Positions 57,313-64,000 of a stretch of DNA of 64,000 bases are shown in pieces. The DNA lies in NCBI RefSeq assembly GCF_019320115.1, contig NC_089598.1, positions 27,943,491-28,007,490 of the forward strand, written 5' to 3'. The position numbers and the translations under genes were made by a program. This DNA comes from Miscanthus floridulus (Eukaryota; Streptophyta; Magnoliopsida; Poales; Poaceae). The first letter of the stretch is position 1. The number at the start of each line of letters is the position of its first letter. The notes under the pieces are model-generated. The model was not told the DNA's origin. It made no database searches and was given only the letters and a program-made list of their open reading frames with translations.

Positions 57313-57357
57313 ATGGTCACCATTTGTTTCAAGGCTGAACAACCTTTGGTGCAAAAT

Positions 57358-57600
57358 ATGGCTCAAATTATGTTCAACCATGTTGGGGGTAAACCACCGT
57401 TCTTTGATGGCACATCTTTTGACTATTGAAAGAGAAAGATAAAGATGTACCTTGGTACATAGGTTATGAGGGTGAAGAAGTGCAAAGGAACATGAGCGGT
57501 TGCATGTATAGATGTGTTCGAGGCTAGAGCCCTTAGCTGGTATTTGAAGTCATGGAGCGAAGAGGTGGATGCCTTGGGATGTGCAAGAGGCAACCGCAAT
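57358..57600 (+). pseudogene. Truncated gag start of second Sirevirus
   Basis: MAQIMFNHVGGKPPFFDGTS matches the start of Copia gag. A TGA (Trp in relatives) and a TAG follow within 40 codons, and recognisable text ends near 57490. The rest of gag and the protease active site are absent. Text between 57490 and 57600 is of uncertain origin. Confidence 0.65.
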
Positions 57601-57956
57601 TAATAGAAGGCGAAGTGCCACCTCACTAATGCCGAAGAGAATACAACACTGGGTGAACTAAGGGCAGAAGATTGAGGGGTTCTCTTAATAAAGGCCGTGT
57701 TTTCAGACTTGATTAGATTAAGATTGGAAGTATGGAATCGGCTATTTTCAAATTGGCTCTTTAGCCGAAAACAAGAAATACAATGAGGTGACAAAAGTAC
57801 ATTTATCGTTGATTCTACACAAGATACACATTGATATACAGATCATAAGTCTAGAACATCTTGGATTGCTTTCAATACTTCTAGCCGGAGAGCATCAACC
57901 TCTGTGATTTGTTGCTTGTCTTCTTTGGCTGATCCAAGAATGTTCTCGAGGCTACT

Positions 57957-60610
57957 TCAGATGGCTCTGCCTTCTCTGACTTTGACCATCAGTTCTAGTT
58001 TCTTTTGCTTGATGGCATTGGGTATCTGAGCCAAATTAGACTTGTAGCGATCAATGGTAGCCTTCACATTCTCTAGCTCCTTCTCAAGTTCTACATGCCT
58101 GATTTCTAGTTGGGTCAGCTCTAGATTGGTCCTGAGGGAGGAGTTCTTCAAATCATTGATCAGCTGTGTTAGCTCTTTAGCCTCTTGCATGTTGGAGTTC
58201 CTCTTGGCCAATAAAGCTTCATGGTTGGATAGATTCCTCTGAGCCTTTTTCACCTTTGGGACTTGATCTTTGATAATGGATAAATGCGACAAGACTCTAG
58301 AAAGAACTGGGGATGGATTATCCTTAGCAGCCAAGAAGACTCTTTGCATTGAATCAGTATCTTGGACCAAATCGGCTATATTCTTCTCAAACATCGGCAA
58401 TACATCCCTTAGTCGATTTCTGATTTCTTCTAGCAAAGCTTCCTTAGAGGAGATGGCAGACGAGTTGATTTCATCTTTATCTAGATACCCCCAAGGTTAA
58501 AAGAGTAGCTCAAAGCTGGAAGATTGAGTGCCTATGTATAAGAGGATATTGATTAGGAGGTTTGGATCAGTTTATGATGAAATGAATGGTGAAGTGGATA
58601 TAATACATTTTCTATGGTAGCCTCTGTTTGTAGAGGAGGAACAACTTATGATGCACCGATGATATCTAGTTGAATTGGCTCTGAACTCTCAACATTAACA
58701 TTTGCAAACATCAAAGAAGATTTTTAGTTCATGTTTGTTGCAGAGAAATAAACTAAGCATATGACTTTCTTACCATCAGTTGTGTGCTGGGCTAGTGAAT
58801 CAATAGTTTGAATGTCAGCAATAGTAGGATCATTTTCAATAAGGAGACTATTAGACTCCTGCTCTTGCATAGGTGTTTCCTTAGGAAGTATCTGGCATGG
58901 CAAGAAGTCAGATGAAGGATAAAAGTTGAATAGAATCAAGAATTTTTTTAGAAATACTTCGGTAGCATCAAGGATAAGATGGGAGGACTCACATCTTCTG
59001 CCATTTTGAAGCATCTATTGTTTCAACCAAAATTAGCTCTTCTTGGGGATCGGTTGATGAAGGTCTAGTTGATGCTGAATCGAGCACCTGGGACAATAGC
59101 TCTACACCTAGAACCAACTAGGATGCAATGGTTGATAACTATGAAAAAGGGGATCAGCAGTTGAATATCATTTTGGGAAGGAGATGAATTGTTTACCTGA
59201 GCAGCTAATGGTCTCATTCTGCAGAGTCTCTTCCTAGTAGTGGTTTTTTGGGTTGTCCCTTGAGCCACCTTATGCTTTGTAGATTGATATGTTACGATGG
59301 TGGAGACAGCATGAGTTTTTATCAATTTCTTCAGTGAATGCGCAGCCAATCCTATTCTTGAAACTGGGCATGGTGGCTAGTAATCTATAGGACATCCCTT
59401 TCTATCCAAGCTCGAAGGATCAAATTTAGTATCCTAAAAAGGTTAGTTAGAACAGTTGGCAAAAGAATTCATCGAGCAATTTTATTGAAAAGGAATGACA
59501 AGTTACCTCTCTATCAGAAGCAAATTCCTCATCCAGAGCTATACACAAAGGGTGGACCAACCCACATAAAAGATGAGAGTGCCATTCTTGCCACCAGGAG
59601 TTGAAGAGAGTGGAAGAGAAGCTGACTCTGATCTAGTCATGCAAGCAAAGGGAAGGAAGATCTGATCCCAGTTGGAAAACTCTAGAGGCCTGTAGTACTT
59701 CACTGATATCTTCTCTTGGCCTCAATATATCCTTGAAGAAAAGTTGAGGCAATTGGCCAAGACCAAACTGACGAGCTATAAAGGAAGGGTTGTAGAACTC
59801 ATAGGTTGGAAGGTTGCCTAGAAGGGAGGAGCCTGTAGCCATTTTGCCACGACCGTGATAAAATTCGGCTGGAATAACGCAGGGCTTGATGAAGGAGTTA
59901 AAGATTACAGCCATCGTCTTCGCCTATATATTCCTGATCAAAGTTGGAGGAAATGAAACTTAGGTTTTTGAGATCAAGACTTACAATCTTGTGCATATAC
60001 AGGTTGAGCCACAATTGTATCAACCACCAAGAGCCACTGATAGTATGCACTAGTTCATTCTTCAATAATTGGGCAGCTACCTAGTACATCAGATGATAAG
60101 TAGCTCCTAACAAATACTTTCTAAGAGGGATATCCTTACCTACTGCCAGATACTCTACCATAAGTTTATGATTGTAAGTTGGACCATAAGATGACCACAA
60201 AAGATGAATCTCTCCAACCACATGTTCAGAAAGGCCACATATTCCCTTTCATTGACATTTGATTCATCTCTAATATGGTTCAGAATGTAACTGGCCCATC
60301 CTGTGCAATCTGATATCTTGGTTAATTTCTTGGATCCAGCACTTAAGAAGTCATAAGGTTGCATCGATCCTATTATTCTAAGGCCGATTAGCATATAAAC
60401 ATCGGCCAAAGTGATAGTCATTGGGCCATGACAAAAAACAAAGGCATTTAGGGTGTTTGACTAGAAATAAGATGCAAAAATCAAGAGTGGATCATTCCTC
60501 TCCATTTTAGACAATAAGAGTGTCAAGCATTGACTCAGATCATAAAGCTCCAAATCTCCACCTTTTTTCTCAGACACCCTACGAAACCAATTTCTCCATC
60601 CCTTAGGCAT
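57957..60610 (-). pseudogene. Antisense plant mobile domain (PMD, aminotransferase-like) gene, multi-exon
   Basis: The frame starts at 60610 (MPKGWRNWFRRVSEKKGG). It shows the PMD hallmark MTITLADVYMLIGLRIIGS near 60420 and FLNMWLERFIFCGH, then IPAEFYHGRGKMATGSSLLGN near 59870. A basic region follows near 59340-59210, and a final long coiled coil at 57957-58436 (LELTQLEIRHVELEKELENV). Introns with good GT..AG ends lie at 59434-59506, 59108-59196 and 58892-58992, with a further donor at 58773. One TAG (Trp in relatives) and other damage make it a pseudogene. It is antisense to the LTR promoter at 61.5 kb. PMD proteins occur in plant genes and transposons. The role inside this element is unknown. 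Confidence 0.7.
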
Positions 60611-61192
60611 TTTGGGTCAATTTCTGAAGGGAATTTTGGTGTTCTAGGAGGATGAATCTACTATAGATTGTTTGAAGGGGATTTGGTTGGTTTCTTGATG
60701 GATAAAATTAGATGAATCAGTGTCACCCATAGGCCCAAGAAAATAAACATTGGAAGCAACAGCTGATGGAATCAAAATTTTATTCCTCATTTCCTAGAAA
60801 TCAGATAAAATAAATTTAAGAACAAAGGAAATACAGGGTAGTGACCGACACTTTGGGAATAAGAACTTGAAAATTAACCTCGAGGACATGGTCACTGGTC
60901 ACCATTACAACCGAGATAGATTTGAATCTGAGGAAGACCGCTTGAATAAGAGCTTGATAGGGTGGAAGATTCACTAGGGTTGAGGCTTTGGCGATGGCGG
61001 TGTCGGCTATTAAGATTTGCTTAAGAAAGAAGGGGAAAGCAAAAAGGTTGAGTAAGTTGAAAGAGATACTATTGGGATATTATATAAGACTCAGACCAGG
61101 AAGTCAGGAATCACGCGTATATCTCGGAATAAAACAGTTATGAATTGGTAAACGAAGAAAGAGGAATTTTGGAATAAAATCATTTTTATCCC
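60611..61192. other. Region upstream of the PMD gene
   Basis: Non-coding. It should contain the promoter of the - strand accessory gene and lies directly before the polypurine tract of the element. No TATA box is convincing. Confidence 0.35.
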
Positions 61193-61206
61193 AAAATTGA
61201 GGGGCA
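61193..61206 (+). promoter_or_regulatory. Polypurine tract of Tat-type element
   Basis: AAAATTGAGGGGCA immediately before the LTR start TGTGTTTACACC. Confidence 0.75.
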
Positions 61207-63122
61207 TGTGTTTACACCAAAATTTGAAAAGAAGAATGTTGGAACTCGAAGCTTCCAAAATTGTGTCAATCAAGGACTCGATGGCCTGCGGATCAATATC
61301 AGCTGATTCAAAGGAGACACTGGTATTGGCTCTCTTTGAATGACATCAGCAGATAATGATAACGGGCTATGGTTGGCGTCAAGAAATACATGTCGGACTC
61401 TACAAAAAGGGAAAGATTATGGTTCAAGTTATCCTAAGTTAGGAATGTTTTATTCTATACCAAAGATTATAATGAGTCGTACTTGAGTATGATTCATGTT
61501 TAAGCCCCAGGTATAAATATTGGACCTCGGCTATTGTAAAGGACACACAATCAATCAAATACAAGTTACTTACTTTTTTGGCTCCGGCCACCCCTTAGGA
61601 GTAGGAGTAGAGTAGATCTCGGTGAGTTCTTCAGTGAGCAGGGCTGCATTGGTTCGGCCGACCTCTGGCTTGTCTATAAGTACCATCATGGCTTATACTT
61701 ATGTTCGTACGGCTGCATCAATCTGGTCGACCTCCACTGCGACTCTGGTATAAGCTAGTTATCAACTCTTGTCTAGTTCAAGTACGACTACATCAATCCA
61801 GTCGACCTCCACTGCTTGAATTAGATTAAGGTCAAGTTATCAGCTCTACTTAAGAGTGGCAATCTTTAGTAGATTCATTAAGTCACCGATCTTGCTGATG
61901 TTTTTTCATTGTCATTAGTCTGCAGCAACATCAATCTGCCCGGTCAAGATCGATTTAGATTGGTCTCATATCCTTTAGATCCGACGTTCGTTTGGTTACA
62001 ACACGATATTGTCTACCTGGAGCGATGGTTTATGTTTCATCGACTGTTTTACTTCAATCTTGATCGCACATAGTACACGGTTAAGGCATGAATAATCTTG
62101 GAGAGGTTTGCTGGTTAGTTAAATCTAGTCTATGGTTCACTATTATGGTTGTAACGATCCGGTGGATCCCCACTGATAGCACTATAGATTGGAGGATGCT
62201 AGCTAGTAGATTTGTTCTTGATTAGGCATGACCTTAACTATTTGCTATGCCTGCATCGGCTAAATAGCCGATCGCTTGTGCGTTAACGCCTACAGCATGT
62301 TTACATGATTCTATTAAACGTGAATAGATCTGTTTACTTTAAAGGTTTGATTTGTTGTCTTTATCATAGCTACATCGATCCGGTCGAACCCCACTATTAG
62401 AGATAGCAGGTTAGGTCTGATGAGTCCATAGGCCTGTCCACGTGAAATAGTCGATTGTTCACATGCTGTAGTCCTCTTCACCTGAATTGGATATTTTAGC
62501 CAATTCATCCGAGCCTTCACGTATAGCATGTCTTTCGAAAAGCTTGTCAAAGTGTAGATGGTTTTATGGATTCTTCGGTTTTAGTTTGTTATTATCATCA
62601 CAGCTGCCATCGATCCGGTCGAACCTCACTGTTCATGGTAACAGATTAGATTTAGAGCGTCTGTAGATCCGTTTATATTATATAGTCAATTTGTTCGCGT
62701 GCTATATCCTTTATCATTAGATTCATCAGCTCAATGATTCGTACTAGTAATATCCACCTAGCTGATGATCTCATTTACATATACATGTACTGTGCCTATC
62801 AATATAAAAATCAATTGAGACCCATGAGCCTTACAGTCCGTAACAACCGATTTTTGTGCGTATCAGCTGTTTAATCGCTCCTCCCATATGGCTGCTCCTG
62901 AAGTGGCACACTTAGAACTGTCTGGGCACAGATCAACATGTTCCACCTTAAATTACTGATAAACTCTCTCCTTGTTAATTGTAGGGTCAAATTGACTGGC
63001 ACGTCTCAGGAGGAATGCGTAGGATCGATTATCCCTACGTTGATGCCAGGCGAATCTCTAGCTCCGTCGAGCAGACCCTTCCGGCTTGCTGCGTGCTGAC
63101 ACGACATGTTTTTGTGCCGATA
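61207..63122 (+). repeat. 3' LTR of the Tat-type element
   Basis: Starts TGTGTTTACACC and ends TTTTTGTGCCGATA (terminal CA changed to TA); 1916 bp. A TATA box (GTATAAATAT, 61511-61520) and a CAATCAATCAA leader fit a + strand promoter. Downstream are six copies of a degenerate CATCGATCCGGTCGACCTC-like motif. The last 139 bp match the fragment at 11152-11292. Confidence 0.75.
61511..61520 (+). promoter_or_regulatory. TATA box in Tat-type LTR
   Basis: GTATAAATAT about 300 bp after the LTR start, a usual position. Confidence 0.65.
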
Positions 63123-64000
63123 GGTACCTAAAAAGAATTGCTTTTCTTTTATAGGTAAACTATAAAGCCGAAGAAAGGCATTGGGTACACACAACACACG
63201 ACCAGTGATTGAAGAATGTTCAATTCAATCAACTCAAATGATGACAATAGGATTTATAGTATAACATTTGGTGATAATGGGAAAGGCAAGGTCAAAGGGC
63301 TTGGTAAGATTGCAATATCCAATGACTTCAGCATTTTCAATTTGCTACTAGTAGAGAGCTTGAACGTCAACCTATTGTCGGTAGCTCAACATTGTGATCT
63401 TGGTTTCAAGTGCATATTTGGAGTTGATGATGTAGAGATATTAAGTGTAGATGGCTCTAATTTGATCTTCAAAGGTTTTAGATATGAGAATCTATACTTG
63501 GTTGATTTCAATGCTAGTGAAGCTCAATTGTCAACATGTTTGGTTACTAAGTTGAGCATGAGTTGGTTATGGCATAGAAGGCTTGGTCATGTTGGAATAA
63601 AACAATTGAACAAGTTGATTAAGCATGATCTAGTTAGAGGCTTGAAAGATGTCACATTTGAGAAGGATAAGTTATGTACTGCATGTCAAGCCGGAAAGCA
63701 AGTTGGTAACACACATCCTAAAAAGAACATGATGAGCACATCTAAGGCATTTGAGTTGTTGCATATGGATTTGTTTGGGCCAACTACATATACAAGTATT
63801 GGTGGCAACAACTATGGATTTGTGATAGTGGATGATTTCACTAGATATACATGGGTGTTCTTTCTTGTTAACAAGAGTTATGTGTTTGCAACCTTCAAAA
63901 CATCCATCAAGAGAATTCACAATGAGTTTGAAACAACCATCAAGAAAGTGAGAAGTGATAATGGAAGTGAGTTCGAGAATATAAGAATTGATGAGCTTTG
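63123..64000 (+). pseudogene. Pol of second Sirevirus: protease body, GAG-pre-integrase, integrase (runs off window)
   Basis: Very similar to the Sirevirus pol at 49.0-50.0 kb on -. An open frame from the Met at 63216 to the window end (261 codons) covers the protease C-terminal part, GAG-pre-integrase (WLWHRRLGHVGIKQLNKLIK), the zinc region (CTACQAGKQVGN) and the integrase core (LLHMDLFGPTTYTSIGGNNY, VRSDNGSEFEN with the second Asp). A deletion of about 14 bp at about 63190 removes the protease active site LDSGCT and shifts the frame, so the protein could not be made from gag. The rest is unusually free of stops. Confidence 0.88.

Larger units (their letters stand above)
57600..63122 (+). 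mobile_element. 3' half of a Tat-type Gypsy element with antisense PMD gene
   Basis: A polypurine tract and a long LTR in + orientation follow a multi-exon gene on -. This is the layout of the 3' part of a Tat element (integrase, antisense accessory gene, PPT, 3' LTR). No gag or pol is present. The right edge (63122) joins Sirevirus coding sequence. The left edge is uncertain (57490-57600). Confidence 0.7.

Noticed and set aside
62984..63122. Leader region after a 5' LTR in + orientation
   Set aside because: No PBS precedes it, sequence to its right is Sirevirus pol, and the TG...CA edges fit if it is part of the 3' LTR.
1..64000. An intact host gene or a non-transposon gene cluster
   Set aside because: Every frame with recognisable domains belongs to LTR retrotransposons or a LINE. 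The only unexplained part, 24559-28035, has no convincing protein.

Overview
The window looks like intergenic heterochromatin from a large plant genome, most likely a panicoid grass (Andropogoneae type). This is inferred from the retroelement families: two Sireviruses and a Sirevirus solo LTR with GC-rich palindromic promoter arrays, Tekay-type chromoviruses, Tat-lineage Gypsy elements and an RTE-type LINE. I see no intact host gene, tRNA, rRNA or CRISPR array. Nearly all of the 64 kb is nested retrotransposons, and several insertions have exact target-site duplications (TSDs).

Left stack (1-24558). An Ale/Retrofit-type Copia element on + (19976-24558) is interrupted in gag by a decayed Gypsy element on - (11293-19975, 3.9-kb LTR). 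That element's integrase is interrupted by the end of a Tat-type LTR (11152-11292). This fragment is in turn interrupted by a Tat-lineage Gypsy element on - (1-11151, one LTR outside the window). The Tat element carries two RNase H domains and, on the opposite strand, an intron-containing extra gene of the 'gypsy-type transposase' (Transposase_28) kind.

Middle (24559-28035). This is the least repeat-like part. It holds a Helitron-type 3' end, small degenerate direct repeats, possible exon fragments and a hAT-like MITE.

Right stack (28036-64000). An RTE-type LINE on - (28036-29083 continued at 53927-55248) is split by a Sirevirus on - (29084-53921, TSD ATGTC). The Sirevirus 3' LTR contains a Sirevirus-type solo LTR (30361-32730, TSD ACTGG) and a complete Tekay chromovirus on - (33138-45349, TSD TTCTT, near-identical 3-kb LTRs, chromodomain). 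The LINE is also cut in its endonuclease by a second Sirevirus on + (LTR 55249-57297, pol from 63123 past the window end). That one contains the 3' half of another Tat-type element on + (about 57600-63122), whose antisense intron-containing gene encodes a plant mobile domain (PMD) protein.

Functionally, gag, protease, RT, RNase H and integrase fragments would once have served copy-and-paste replication of each element. Almost all are now broken. Premature stops are mostly TAG at expected Gln or Trp codons, as expected from cytosine-methylation decay. The Tekay element is the freshest copy. The most interesting biology is the pair of antisense, spliced accessory genes in two Tat-type elements, an extra ORF upstream of gag in the Tekay element, and the palindrome arrays upstream of the TATA box in the Sirevirus LTRs.
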